A stretch of DNA of 64,000 nt from Paenibacillus sp. JJ-100 (GTDB taxonomy: Bacteria > Bacillota > Bacilli > Paenibacillales > Paenibacillaceae), in contig NZ_CAOJCM010000002.1 of the NCBI RefSeq assembly GCF_948329825.1, forward strand, positions 434,001 through 498,000, given 5' to 3'. The notes under the pieces are model-generated. The model was not told the DNA's origin. It saw nothing but the letters and a program-made list of their open reading frames with translations, and did not search any database. A program made the translations under genes and the position numbers. Positions 1-8,701 of this stretch are shown here, one piece after another. The first letter of the stretch is position 1. Each line of letters starts with the position of its first letter.

Positions 1-435
1 AAGGACATAATAGGCATTTTCAAATAATACGGCAGAGGCTGCGTCCACACCTGCCCGTTCCGAGCCTGCCATCGGATGTCCACCTATAAAATAGGCATCG
101 GTAAGTTGCACATGCTCTGCACAAGCTGCAATCGTTGCTTTTGTACTGCCAACATCTGTAATGATACAGCCTTTTTTCAGTGGCAATCGGGATAATTGTT
201 TCAAATAAGATTCAAGTAGACCAACAGGCACACACAAAAAAATGAAGTCGGCATCCTGCACCGCTTCTTCCAGAGAGAGGGTCGCAGCATCCACAACCCC
301 GCTGGCTATGTACTTGTCCTTTAATTCTTCCAAATGTGCGTAACCCACCACGGTGATCCCTGGCTTGCCTTTAAAGCAAAGCGCAAGTGAACCGCCGATG
401 AGCCCGACACCAATCATAGCAATTTTTAATGTCAT
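1..435 (-). CDS. tyrA: Prephenate dehydrogenase, N-terminal part (cut by window edge)
   Basis: Prephenate dehydrogenase makes 4-hydroxyphenylpyruvate from prephenate, the NAD-dependent step of tyrosine synthesis in the cytosol. The first 145 residues are present and begin with a Rossmann motif GVGLIG at residues 9-14. Further on come ITDVGSTK and GGHPMAGSE, both typical of TyrA. The ATG at 435 is preceded by GTGAGGATCA. The C-terminal catalytic helical region and any ACT domain lie outside the window. It follows hisC by 27 nt and is the distal gene of the aro/trp supraoperon, as in Bacillus. Confidence 0.95.
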   Translation of the reverse strand, partial: MTLKIAMIGVGLIGGSLALCFKGKPGITVVGYAHLEELKDKYIASGVVDAATLSLEEAVQDADFIFLCVPVGLLESYLKQLSRLPLKKGCIITDVGSTKATIAACAEHVQLTDAYFIGGHPMAGSERAGVDAASAVLFENAYYVL

Positions 436-462
436 TGATCCTCACTCTTTCCATCGCCAGTA

Positions 463-1563
463 TTAAGGGCGGGCTGACTCACTCTCTGCCAGTGTGTTCT
501 CCAGTGCTGCTATAAAAGCACGATTCTGCTCCGCCGTCCCCACAGACACACGAATATAAGTTGGATAGACGTGAAAGCCCGAGCGCACGATAATGCCCTG
601 TTTAAGCAAGGACTGAAACGCTGTGAGGGAAGGCATATTTACATCAACCAAAATGAAATTCCCTTGTGATGAGAAATAACGTAAGCCAAGTCGGGAAAAT
701 TCATTCTGCAGCCATTCCCGATCTGCGGCATTACGCTGAGAACACTCCTGTACAAATGCCTGATCCTGGAGAGCAGCTTTGGCCGCAACTTGCCCAAAAC
801 GGGAGGTATTAAACGGTTCACGTACACGGTTAATCAGATCAATGACCTCTGGACGGGCAATACCGTATCCAATACGAAGAGATGCCAAACCGTAAATTTT
901 AGAAAACGTGCGCAACACGACCAGATTCGGGTAACGATCAATCAGTGGAATGCTTTGTGGATAAGCTTCATCCGTGACGAATTCATAATAAGCCTCATCC
1001 AGTACAACCATCACTTGGGAAGGCACCTGATCCATAAAAGTGATCAGATCCTGTTCAGTAACAATCGTACCTGTAGGGTTATTCGGATTGCATATCCAGA
1101 CAGCTTTGGTTTTGTCATTGATTTCCGCCAGCATGGCTGGAAGATCATGGGTTCCATTTTTCAAAGGCACCTCAATCGTTACTGCACCTTCAATGTCTGC
1201 ATTGCTCTTATATACGGAGAAGGTCTGATCCGCCATAATGGTTTCATCCCCAGGGAGGAAAAAAGCTCGAGTAATCAGCGCTATAATCTCATCGGACCCA
1301 CATCCAAAAATCAGATTGCTTCGCTCTACTCCCAAATGTTCAGCAAGTACTTCCGTCAGTTCAACAGAACTTCCATCAGGATAGACGCTGACGTTAGCCA
1401 TTTCCTTCGTAATTGCTTCAAGTGCAGCAGGCGAACTGCCGTACGGATTCTCATTGGAGGCCAGCTTGATGACTTGCTCCAGCCCCAGCTCTCGTTTCAC
1501 TTCTTCTATCGGTTTGCCCGGCTTATACACGGGGAGATCAACAATCTGGGATTTCGGTTTCAA
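463..1563 (-). CDS. hisC: Histidinol-phosphate / aromatic aminotransferase
   Basis: Fold-type I PLP aminotransferase of 366 residues. In histidine synthesis it converts imidazole acetol phosphate to histidinol phosphate. In Bacillus the enzyme encoded at this supraoperon position also transaminates phenylpyruvate and hydroxyphenylpyruvate. Visible motifs are ASNENP (35-40), NPNNPTG (159-165), DEAYYEF (189-195) and the PLP lysine K222 in TFSKIYG. The start is TTG, with GGAGG placed 8 nt upstream. It lies between trpA and tyrA, which fits a shared role in His, Tyr and Phe synthesis. The dual role is inferred from family and position. Confidence 0.95.
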   Translation of the reverse strand: MKPKSQIVDLPVYKPGKPIEEVKRELGLEQVIKLASNENPYGSSPAALEAITKEMANVSVYPDGSSVELTEVLAEHLGVERSNLIFGCGSDEIIALITRAFFLPGDETIMADQTFSVYKSNADIEGAVTIEVPLKNGTHDLPAMLAEINDKTKAVWICNPNNPTGTIVTEQDLITFMDQVPSQVMVVLDEAYYEFVTDEAYPQSIPLIDRYPNLVVLRTFSKIYGLASLRIGYGIARPEVIDLINRVREPFNTSRFGQVAAKAALQDQAFVQECSQRNAADREWLQNEFSRLGLRYFSSQGNFILVDVNMPSLTAFQSLLKQGIIVRSGFHVYPTYIRVSVGTAEQNRAFIAALENTLAESESARP

Positions 1564-1609
1564 CTTGACCGCCTCCTATTGTTCAAAATTACAGTTCGTC
1601 TGAACTTGG

Positions 1610-2416
1610 TTATCCTTTTAATTGTGCCACAAAGTTACGAATTTGCAACAGTCCCGCTTCACGAGTAGCCTCATTTTCAAGGAGCGGAAGGGCCTCTTCG
1701 ACCTGCCGTACAATGGCACTTCCAACGATAACACCGTCACAGATACGGGAGAAACGAGCGACCTGTTCGTGACTGGAGATACCAAATCCTATGGCAACAG
1801 GCAGGTCAGTCAAGCTTTTTACCGTTTCAATAAATTTTTCTACTCCATCAAAAAATGATGCACGTTCGCCGGTTACACCGAGGGATGAAACACAGTAGAT
1901 AAACCCGCGCGCTCCGGAGAGAATCTGCTCCATTCTTGCGTTCGATGTAGGAGCAACGAGCGGCACTAAATGAACTCCAGCCTCATCGCAACGGCGACGT
2001 ATATCTGCTGCCTCCTCAATCGGCAAGTCCGGGATAATTATACCGCTGATATCGTGTTTGACCAACTCGTCAAAGAAAACATCGAGCCCCGTTTGGAGTA
2101 CCGGATTGTAATACGTGAACAGAACAAAAGGTATTTTCACACCTTCCTCACGCGCTTTGACTGCAATATCCATCACGGTATGAATGGTAATTTGACTTTT
2201 TAATGCGCGCTCAGAAGCACGTTGAATGACAGGACCGTCGGCCAAGGGATCAGAGTAGGGGACACCCAGTTCCAGGATGTCGGCTCCGGCCTGTTCAAGT
2301 GTCTTGATGATATCAATGGTGGTATCCACATCCGGATCACCAGCAGTAAGAAAAGGCATGAGTGCCGTGCGATTTTGTTCCTTTAGTCGCTGGAAGGTTT
2401 GGTCCATCAGATTCAT
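1610..2416 (-). CDS. trpA: Tryptophan synthase alpha subunit
   Basis: Cleaves indole-3-glycerol phosphate to indole and glyceraldehyde 3-phosphate within the TrpA2B2 complex. The protein has 268 residues, normal for the family. The catalytic pair is visible as Glu49 (ILELGVP) and Asp60 (SDPLADGP), at the same numbering as the classic enterobacterial enzyme. The phosphate-binding end of the TIM barrel is seen in IGFGIS and VIVGSAIV. The ATG overlaps the trpB stop by one base (TAATG), indicating translational coupling. Last trp gene of the operon. Confidence 0.97.
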   Translation of the reverse strand: MNLMDQTFQRLKEQNRTALMPFLTAGDPDVDTTIDIIKTLEQAGADILELGVPYSDPLADGPVIQRASERALKSQITIHTVMDIAVKAREEGVKIPFVLFTYYNPVLQTGLDVFFDELVKHDISGIIIPDLPIEEAADIRRRCDEAGVHLVPLVAPTSNARMEQILSGARGFIYCVSSLGVTGERASFFDGVEKFIETVKSLTDLPVAIGFGISSHEQVARFSRICDGVIVGSAIVRQVEEALPLLENEATREAGLLQIRNFVAQLKG

Positions 2417-3612
2417 TACAAGTTCCCTCCCGTATATTTCATAATCGATTCCACATCTTTATCTCCACGTCCAGAAAGACAGATGACAACAACATCATCC
2501 GCTGTCAGTTCAGGTGCCAGCTTTACGACCTGAGCAACCGCGTGAGCGGACTCCAGCGCTGGTATTATGCCTTCTGTGCGGCTTAATAGTTGCAGAGCAT
2601 CCAGTGCTTCCTGATCCGTAATCGGAACATATTGCGCTCGTTTAATATCTTTCAGATAAGAATGCTCTGGTCCCACTCCCGGGTAATCCAGACCTGCAGA
2701 GATGGAATGTGCCGGTTGCACCTGTCCGTATTCATCTTGCAACAGATAACTCATAGAACCTTGAAACACACCATGTGTACCTTTGGTCATCGTTGCCGCA
2801 TGGTAATCGGTATCCACACCTTTACCTGCCGCTTCAACACCGACCAATTTTACATCCTGATCACCGATAAAAGGATAGAACATACCAATCGCATTACTTC
2901 CGCCACCAACAGCCGCTACAATAACATCCGGCAATCGTCCTTCGATCTCCTGAATCTGACGGCGTGTCTCATCCCCAATCACACGTTGGAAATTTCGCAC
3001 CATCATTGGATATGGGTGTGGCCCAACAACAGATCCCAGTACATAAAATGTATCTTCTACGTTGCTAACCCAGTAACGAAGTGCTTCGTTACCCGCATCC
3101 TTCAATGTACGGGTTCCTGATGTCACCGGAATGACTTCTGCTCCGAGCAATTTCATTCGAAAAACGTTTAGTTGCTGACGCTCGGTATCTTCCTCGCCCA
3201 TAAACACTTTGCACTCCAGCCCGAGTAACGCGGCTACTGTCGCTGTCGCAACACCATGTTGCCCGGCACCAGTTTCCGCAATCACTTTCTTTTTGCCCAT
3301 CCGTTTGGCAAGTAGTCCTTGTCCAATCGCATTGTTAATTTTATGTGCACCGGTATGATTCAAGTCTTCGCGTTTTAAATAGATTTTGGGTCCACCCAGA
3401 TGACGGGACAATTGCTCTGCGTGATAAAGCGGTGTCTCCCGTCCAGAATATTCACTCAGCAAGTAATTCAGTTCCTTGTTAAACTCTTCATCTACAGAGA
3501 AGCGGCTGTATGCTTCTTCTAGTTCAATTAGTGCGTTCATTAATGTTTCAGGAACAAAACGGCCTCCAAAGGTACCGAAACGTCCATGTTGGTCTGGCAA
3601 TTGATGCGTCAT
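2416..3612 (-). CDS. trpB: Tryptophan synthase beta subunit
   Basis: PLP enzyme that condenses indole, delivered through the tunnel from TrpA, with L-serine to give tryptophan. It has 398 residues, the usual length. The PLP lysine is K91 in [10 protein letters not shown], and the cofactor phosphate loop GGGSNAIG is at about 237-244. The catalytic glutamate region AETGAGQHG is at about 113-121. The gene overlaps the trpF stop by four bases upstream and trpA by one base downstream, so trpF, trpB and trpA are coupled. Confidence 0.97.
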   Translation of the reverse strand: MTHQLPDQHGRFGTFGGRFVPETLMNALIELEEAYSRFSVDEEFNKELNYLLSEYSGRETPLYHAEQLSRHLGGPKIYLKREDLNHTGAHKINNAIGQGLLAKRMGKKKVIAETGAGQHGVATATVAALLGLECKVFMGEEDTERQQLNVFRMKLLGAEVIPVTSGTRTLKDAGNEALRYWVSNVEDTFYVLGSVVGPHPYPMMVRNFQRVIGDETRRQIQEIEGRLPDVIVAAVGGGSNAIGMFYPFIGDQDVKLVGVEAAGKGVDTDYHAATMTKGTHGVFQGSMSYLLQDEYGQVQPAHSISAGLDYPGVGPEHSYLKDIKRAQYVPITDQEALDALQLLSRTEGIIPALESAHAVAQVVKLAPELTADDVVVICLSGRGDKDVESIMKYTGGNL

Positions 3613-4346
3613 GCCTGCTTCACCCTTTCTACAAATGCTTTGATTTTAGTGATATCTTTAAGACCCTCTGTCTCAACGCCGCTTGATACATCTACACCAT
3701 AAGGTCTGTATGTTTGTAGTAATTCCTGTACATTATCGACTGCAAGCCCGCCTGCAACAAACATCGAAATACGATGTTGATGAGCCCATTCAGCATAGGC
3801 AGGTATACGATCCCAGGCAAATGTTTTGCCTGAACCCCCACCATATAACGGATCAAACGTATCGAGCAATATTGTATCTACGCATCCCACGTAGGTATCC
3901 AACTTCTGCAATGCAATTTCGTCCTGATTGTGCGCCGTTTCGTCTTTCGAGAAAGAAACCGCCTTGAATACATCCACATTCCATTTTTCTTTCACCTGTT
4001 GGCAAAATTCAGCACGTTCCTGACCATGCAGTTGGATGACATCCAGATACACGGTTTCCATCACATGCTCCAGTTCTTCCATCGTCGGATTCACGAACAC
4101 ACCTGCAAGCTTCGGACGCTCATTCACTGACCACTCGAACAACACCGATTTCAATTCAGCTGCCTGTTCAGGAGTAATACGGCGGCGAGAGTTAGCAAAT
4201 ACAACACCAATATAATCCACAGGCAAGTTTATCATAGATTTTAGCACTTCAACGTCCTGAAGTCCACATATTTTTACGGCCGCTGGCTGTACAGTTCCTT
4301 GTTCAAAGGAACCATTGCCTGAATCATCATATTTAGCATTGCTCAT
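3609..4346 (-). CDS. trpF: Phosphoribosylanthranilate isomerase with N-terminal extension
   Basis: Amadori rearrangement of phosphoribosylanthranilate, third committed step of tryptophan synthesis. The TIM barrel begins at VKICGL (about 24-29), which carries the general-base cysteine. [17 protein letters not shown] holds the acid aspartate, and [10 protein letters not shown] and DVSSGVE form the phosphate site. At 245 residues it is longer than the usual 200-220, because of about 22 polar residues before the barrel. An internal start could remove these, but the ATG at 4346 gives the ATGA overlap with trpC that is typical of this operon. Confidence 0.95.
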   Translation of the reverse strand: MSNAKYDDSGNGSFEQGTVQPAAVKICGLQDVEVLKSMINLPVDYIGVVFANSRRRITPEQAAELKSVLFEWSVNERPKLAGVFVNPTMEELEHVMETVYLDVIQLHGQERAEFCQQVKEKWNVDVFKAVSFSKDETAHNQDEIALQKLDTYVGCVDTILLDTFDPLYGGGSGKTFAWDRIPAYAEWAHQHRISMFVAGGLAVDNVQELLQTYRPYGVDVSSGVETEGLKDITKIKAFVERVKQA

Positions 4347-5134
4347 TGTTTAGGCCCCATCAGATCATAGACAGCAGCTTCAACATCGTCTTTGCGCATC
4401 AGATGTTCACCAACCAAAATGCCGTGTACACCTGCTTCTATCAAGGGTTTCGTAGACTCCGCACCATTGATTCCACTCTCGCTGATCAGTGTTACGCCAG
4501 ATGGGATTAACGCCATTAGATCCAGGGTCGTGTTTAGACTGGTTTCGAATGTTTTGAGATTCCGGTTATTAATACCAACCAGTGTCGCCTCCGGAATCTC
4601 CAGCACCGTTTCCAGTTCAGTACGATCATGAACTTCGATCAACGCATCCAGTCCGATGCTTTTAGCAAAATCCAGATATTGCCGAATCTGCTGTGGTGTG
4701 AGAATGCTAGCTATTAACAAAACAGCATCGGCCCCGAGCAATCTAGCTTCAGCGATCTGTTTCTCGTCAATAATAAAATCCTTACGCAACAGTGGGATGT
4801 TAACGGCTTGATGAACAGCCTTCAAATATTCGTTACTGCCTTGAAAATAGGAGACATCCGTCAGGACGGAGATGCAGTCAGCTCCCGCGCGCTCATATGC
4901 AGAAGCAATATCGACGGGGTGAAAATCAGGACGGATCAACCCTTTCGACGGGGAAGCCTTCTTCACTTCGGCAATCAACCCCAATCTCCGATTACGTCTA
5001 CTCGATAATGCCTGTTCAAATCCCCGTGTACCTGGTAATTGTTCAATTTTTTCCATGGCTTCTTTCATGTTAAAAGACTCTGCTAGAACCTGCATTTCTT
5101 TATGTTTTGTTGCTACAATTCGATCAAGATACAT
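4343..5134 (-). CDS. trpC: Indole-3-glycerol phosphate synthase
   Basis: Closes the indole ring from carboxyphenylamino-deoxyribulose phosphate with loss of CO2. It is a monofunctional enzyme of 263 residues. AEVKKASPSKG (about 54-64) holds the catalytic lysine, LRKDFIID the second lysine and VGINNRNL the substrate loop. SESGI closes the phosphate site. The start overlaps the trpD stop by 11 nt and the stop overlaps trpF by 4 nt. Unlike E. coli, trpC and trpF are separate genes, which is the Bacillus pattern. Confidence 0.97.
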   Translation of the reverse strand: MYLDRIVATKHKEMQVLAESFNMKEAMEKIEQLPGTRGFEQALSSRRNRRLGLIAEVKKASPSKGLIRPDFHPVDIASAYERAGADCISVLTDVSYFQGSNEYLKAVHQAVNIPLLRKDFIIDEKQIAEARLLGADAVLLIASILTPQQIRQYLDFAKSIGLDALIEVHDRTELETVLEIPEATLVGINNRNLKTFETSLNTTLDLMALIPSGVTLISESGINGAESTKPLIEAGVHGILVGEHLMRKDDVEAAVYDLMGPKQ

Positions 5135-6215
5135 GATTGTACGCCTCCGTTGTATGAATTAACTGCTCGAGTTTACTCGCCGCTTTACCTGAGTCTACTG
5201 CTTCAGCAGCAAGTTTGACACCTTCTGCAATGCTGTCTGCCAGCCCGGATACATAAATGCATGCTCCTGCATTCAACAGCACGACTTCCCGATAAGCACT
5301 GCGCTCGCCCTGGAAGATTCGATGTATAATTTCGGCGTTCTGTGCTGCATCTCCTCCAAGCACTGCTTCAAGTGGATGTAGAGACAGGCCCACATCTCGC
5401 GGATCTAGATCATAGGTCTGTACTTCACCATTACGCAGCTCAGAAACTTGAGTAGGCGCAGAGATACTAATTTCATCCAGTCCATCATGACTGGCAACGA
5501 CCAGCGCTCGTTTCAAACCAAGACGGCTAAGCACTTCTGCAATAACTGGTGTTCGTGATCGGTCATACAGACCGAGGAGCTGTCGATCTGCTCCCGCAGG
5601 ATTCGTTAATGGGCCGAGCATGTTGAAAATGGTTCGTACGCCAAGTTCCTTTCTAGGTGCAGCTGCATGGCGCATGGAGGGATGATAGACCTGGGCAAAG
5701 CAGAAGCAGATGCCGATCTCATCCAGACACTGTCTGGCCTGCTCTCCATTCAAGTGAATATTAACCCCAAGCGCCTCCAATACATCTGCGCTGCCTGCTT
5801 TACCTGAGGCGGAACGATTGCCGTGTTTAGCGACTCGCACGGATACAGCTGACGCAATAATTGCGGATGCCGTACTAATGTTAAATTTGTGAATACCTGA
5901 TCCGCCAGTTCCGCACGTATCCAGCAAACCTCTGCCATCTGTCAGAATTCGTCCGCCCTGCCCGCGCATAGCCTGAGCGAAACCAGTAATCTCTTCTACC
6001 GTTTCCCCTTTCATACGTAGCCCCATCAACAACCCACCGATTTGAGCAGGAGTAGCTTCACCCTTCATGATTGAATACATGAGTTCACGCGCCTCTTCCT
6101 GCTCCAAATGACGGCCTTCTAAAATTTTTGCAAGCCCTTGCTTCATTCCTTCTTGATGCGAAATCAGCGGTTTAGTCAGTACGCTTTCGTTATTTATGCT
6201 TGGATTCAAGTTCAT
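5124..6215 (-). CDS. trpD: Anthranilate phosphoribosyltransferase
   Basis: Transfers phosphoribose from PRPP to anthranilate. It has 363 residues; the N-terminal helical domain starts at about 24, so the first 20 residues are a short extension. The PRPP glycine-rich motif DTCGTGGSG lies at about 104-112 and is followed by FNISTASA. KHGNRSASGKAGSAD and HPSMRHAAAPRKELGVRT bind anthranilate and diphosphate-magnesium. The start lies 19 nt after the trpE stop and has GAGAGGAGAG upstream. Confidence 0.97.
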   Translation of the reverse strand: MNLNPSINNESVLTKPLISHQEGMKQGLAKILEGRHLEQEEARELMYSIMKGEATPAQIGGLLMGLRMKGETVEEITGFAQAMRGQGGRILTDGRGLLDTCGTGGSGIHKFNISTASAIIASAVSVRVAKHGNRSASGKAGSADVLEALGVNIHLNGEQARQCLDEIGICFCFAQVYHPSMRHAAAPRKELGVRTIFNMLGPLTNPAGADRQLLGLYDRSRTPVIAEVLSRLGLKRALVVASHDGLDEISISAPTQVSELRNGEVQTYDLDPRDVGLSLHPLEAVLGGDAAQNAEIIHRIFQGERSAYREVVLLNAGACIYVSGLADSIAEGVKLAAEAVDSGKAASKLEQLIHTTEAYNHVS

Positions 6216-6234
6216 GTTCAGTCTCTCCTCTCTC

Positions 6235-7803
6235 TCAGTTCGTTGCCGTTGTAGGTGTGACGAAATAATCAGCGTTAGCCAGACTTATTTTGCGATCATC
6301 TACTTTTGAAGGAAACATCGCTTCAGCTGTCCGTATAGCCTTTAACAAGGCTTTCGCTTTGTTTACTGTCTCTTCATATTCCTTCTCAGGTACGGAATCC
6401 CATACAATGCCGGCTCCCGCCTGCACATATGCTTTTCCTTTTTTGAAAATAATGGTACGAATGGTGATACACGCATCCATGTTTCCAGAGAAACCAAGGT
6501 AACCAATCGCTCCTGCGTAGGCACCACGTGCTTCCTTTTCCAACTCTGCAATAATCTCCATCGCACGCAGCTTCGGGGCACCAGATACTGTTCCAGCTGG
6601 TAAGCATGAAAGGAACGCATCGAAGAAATCCTTGTCTTCTCTTAGCTCACCTGTCACGTTCGAAACCATATGCATGACGTGAGAGTATCGCTCAATTTCC
6701 ATAAACATGTCACATTTCACACTGCCAAAAGTGGATACACGGCCCAAATCATTTCTTCCAAGATCCACCAACATCAGATGCTCCGCTCGTTCCTTCTCGT
6801 CTTGCAGCAAATCTGCCGCAAGTGCACGATCTTCCGCTTCTGTGGCTCCCCTTGGACGTGTACCTGCAATGGGACGAGTTTCTACACGATTGCCGTCCAC
6901 CTTGACCAGTGCCTCAGGAGAGGTGCCTACGATGATCTCATCATCCATTTTCAAATAATACATATAAGGTGAAGGGTTCAATGTCCGTAGAACGCGATAC
7001 ACATGTAAAGGCGATATTTCCGTATCAATGTGAAAACGTTGGGACAGTACAACCTGAAAAATGTCTCCGGAACGGATGTATTCTTTGGCTTGCTCTACAT
7101 TGCCGATAAATTGCTCTTTCGTCACATTGGAACGAACGTCTCCAAGCTCCACATCGCCAGGGATGGAACGCGGGTTCAGGTTTTCCCCTGGCCCTTGTTG
7201 CTGCAAACGCTCTGCTGCCTGTTCAAGCTTCTCACAGGTGGCTGCGTATGCCTGACGAATCTCTTCATCTGTAGCACCGTCCTTGACGTGTACATTGCCT
7301 ACAAGCAACATATGCTGCTTCACATGGTCAAACACAATGATCTGATCACAGAACATAAACCGAATGTCATCCATTTTCAGATCGTCCAGTGCATGAGCTG
7401 GAAGCTTCTCATAATATTGCAACAAGTCATATCCAAAAAATCCTATCGCACCACCCGTAAAAGGGGGAAGTTCATCCAGTTTCGGGCTCCGATATTTGCG
7501 AAGCAATGCTTTGAGCTCTTCAATCGGTTTGCCCGGCAATTCACGGGTCTTTCCTGCTTCCTCGACCACAATACGTCCTTTCTTTGCCGAAATCATCAAG
7601 AACGGATCTGTACCGATGAAGGAATATCTAGCCCATTGAATGCCACCCTCTACACTTTCAAGCAGAAACGCACGATCATTATCCGCATAACGGCGGAAGA
7701 TTCGAATTGGTGTTTCCATATCAGCCAAAATCCGCTTAACAACGGGAATCAGATTATACTCATTTGACATTTTCAATACTTGGTTAACGTTTGGCGTTAT
7801 CAT
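6235..7803 (-). CDS. trpE: Anthranilate synthase component I
   Basis: Makes anthranilate from chorismate together with a glutamine amidotransferase subunit. The 522-residue protein has the feedback-site motif LLES at about 46-51, where tryptophan binds, and the chorismate-binding half beginning near VTKEQF. That half carries IAGTRPRG, LVDLGRNDLGRV and LPAGTVSGAPK. No trpG lies in this operon, as in Bacillus, where the amidotransferase is shared with folate synthesis and encoded elsewhere. The ATG at 7803 has AAAGGACG about 7 nt upstream. Expression is probably controlled by TRAP through the long leader described separately. Confidence 0.97.
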   Translation of the reverse strand: MITPNVNQVLKMSNEYNLIPVVKRILADMETPIRIFRRYADNDRAFLLESVEGGIQWARYSFIGTDPFLMISAKKGRIVVEEAGKTRELPGKPIEELKALLRKYRSPKLDELPPFTGGAIGFFGYDLLQYYEKLPAHALDDLKMDDIRFMFCDQIIVFDHVKQHMLLVGNVHVKDGATDEEIRQAYAATCEKLEQAAERLQQQGPGENLNPRSIPGDVELGDVRSNVTKEQFIGNVEQAKEYIRSGDIFQVVLSQRFHIDTEISPLHVYRVLRTLNPSPYMYYLKMDDEIIVGTSPEALVKVDGNRVETRPIAGTRPRGATEAEDRALAADLLQDEKERAEHLMLVDLGRNDLGRVSTFGSVKCDMFMEIERYSHVMHMVSNVTGELREDKDFFDAFLSCLPAGTVSGAPKLRAMEIIAELEKEARGAYAGAIGYLGFSGNMDACITIRTIIFKKGKAYVQAGAGIVWDSVPEKEYEETVNKAKALLKAIRTAEAMFPSKVDDRKISLANADYFVTPTTATN

Positions 7804-7849
7804 CAGATCACGTCCTTTCAGATTTAGGTAGAAGAAAGTTTATGACGAC

Positions 7850-7878
7850 AAAAAACCTCTACCATGAGGTAGAGGTTT
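7850..7878 (-). terminator. trp leader intrinsic terminator (attenuator)
   Basis: Perfect 11-bp stem (7853-7863 with 7868-7878), a 4-nt loop and a run of six T on the minus strand, ending about 47 nt before the trpE start codon. A terminator between promoter and first gene means transcription attenuation. Its 5' arm can pair with TRAP triplets 2-3 far upstream (8261-8269), which would be an antiterminator. That pairing is inference. Confidence 0.9.
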
Positions 7879-8212
7879 GGTTATAAGCTGTATTCAGGCA
7901 TGCTGCTTCATAAATAACAAGTCCCTATACACTTACGTAAGATGAATGAAAGGTTGTTAATCCATACTATTCCATGGTTTCACCTATTCATGAAAGATCA
8001 TACATACTTGGTAACATCTCGTGGACATTGGCACCTTATTCCTTGAGAAATGAATCAACGCCCAAGAATTGATGACTTGAAATGTCCCTTCCTTCGTATG
8101 CGAATATACGATGTCCGTAGACACCTATTCTCTCTTTCCTGTACTTCATCTTAGCAAGACATACCGTGAATGCGTTGACCGATTTCAGAAGCATCGGCTA
8201 CCAATCACTGGA
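7879..8212 (-). other. Long trp leader between TRAP site and terminator
   Basis: About 330 nt of untranslated leader with no ORF of note. A small hairpin CCGAT/ATCGG sits directly after the TRAP site but has no T-run. A segment near 7962-7977 loosely resembles a T-box core (GGTGAAACC) but lacks the conserved TGGNACC, is not next to the terminator and has no convincing stem I. I therefore do not call it a T-box. The function of this long spacer is unknown. Confidence 0.5.
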
Positions 8213-8273
8213 CTCTGCTATATACTCAACTAAACTCAGCTGCTCTCAGCTCAATCTTAGCTCTACTCAACTA
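8213..8273 (-). promoter_or_regulatory. TRAP (MtrB) RNA-binding site of the trp operon
   Basis: Read 5'-3' on the minus strand, triplets fall at 8273, 8268, 8263, 8258, 8252, 8247, 8242, 8237, 8232, 8227, 8220 and 8215: UAG GAG GAG AAG GAG GAG CAG GAG UAG GAG UAG GAG. Spacers are 2,2,2,3,2,2,2,2,2,4,2 nt. Ten of twelve are the canonical GAG/UAG. This is the hallmark of an 11-mer TRAP ring target. The mtrB gene is in the same window at 17833-18054. The first triplet sits at the predicted transcription start, so the 5' stem-loop known in B. subtilis appears absent. Confidence 0.93.
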
Positions 8274-8279
8274 ACTTTC

Positions 8280-8308
8280 ACTATACAAGATAATCATCAG
8301 TTTGACAA
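8280..8308 (-). promoter_or_regulatory. trp operon promoter (sigma-A type)
   Basis: Minus-strand -35 TTGTCA (8308-8303), 17-nt spacer, -10 TATAGT (8285-8280). Predicted +1 is near 8273. It lies right after the aroH stop (8328), the same position as the internal trp promoter of the B. subtilis supraoperon. Confidence 0.85.
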
Positions 8309-8327
8309 CTATCTCCATTCAAATGTC

Positions 8328-8696
8328 TTATTTCCCTGCCAGATCAGGACGCAGTGTCTGCGCTCCATTCAGGTACACATGATGAATTTCACTTTGTGCT
8401 TTTGTCGTGTTCACATGTACCATGAAACGGATACACTTTGCCAAGGCACCTTGTACAGGCACTTCCAGTGCACACATGAGAGGCACAAGTTCCCATCCGT
8501 CCAATTGGCGGATAACTTTCGCCGGAAAAGCCGCATCCAGATCACCAGTCATCGTAATCCATACACTACAGATATCTTCCGGTACAATCTTATTCCGGTC
8601 AACGATCTCCTGAAGCAGTACGGCAGTTTCTTTCAAAATTTCTTCTTCATTGTTCTGTTCAACCGTGGTCGCCCCACGAATCCCCCGTGTAACCAT
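8328..8696 (-). CDS. aroH: Chorismate mutase (AroH class)
   Basis: Rearranges chorismate to prephenate for Tyr and Phe synthesis. The 122-residue protein is the trimeric AroH type, not the helical AroQ type. Catalytic residues fall at the same numbers as in the B. subtilis enzyme: Arg7 (RGIRGA), Cys75 and Glu78 (CALEVPV), Arg90 (CIRFMVH) and Tyr108 (HVYLNGA). The start follows the aroB stop by 5 nt with GGGAGAA upstream. The trp promoter begins about 20 nt beyond its stop. Confidence 0.97.
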   Translation of the reverse strand: MVTRGIRGATTVEQNNEEEILKETAVLLQEIVDRNKIVPEDICSVWITMTGDLDAAFPAKVIRQLDGWELVPLMCALEVPVQGALAKCIRFMVHVNTTKAQSEIHHVYLNGAQTLRPDLAGK

Positions 8697-8701
8697 TGCT
8701 A

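Noticed and set aside
790..1668. 292-residue plus-strand ORF opposite hisC
   Set aside because: It is an antisense shadow of hisC with no ribosome site and low-complexity translation.
7955..7985. T-box-like GGTGAAACCATGG in the trp leader
   Set aside because: The invariant TGGNACC core is broken, the terminator is about 90 nt away instead of adjacent, and no stem I with a UGG specifier could be drawn. The TRAP site explains the control better.
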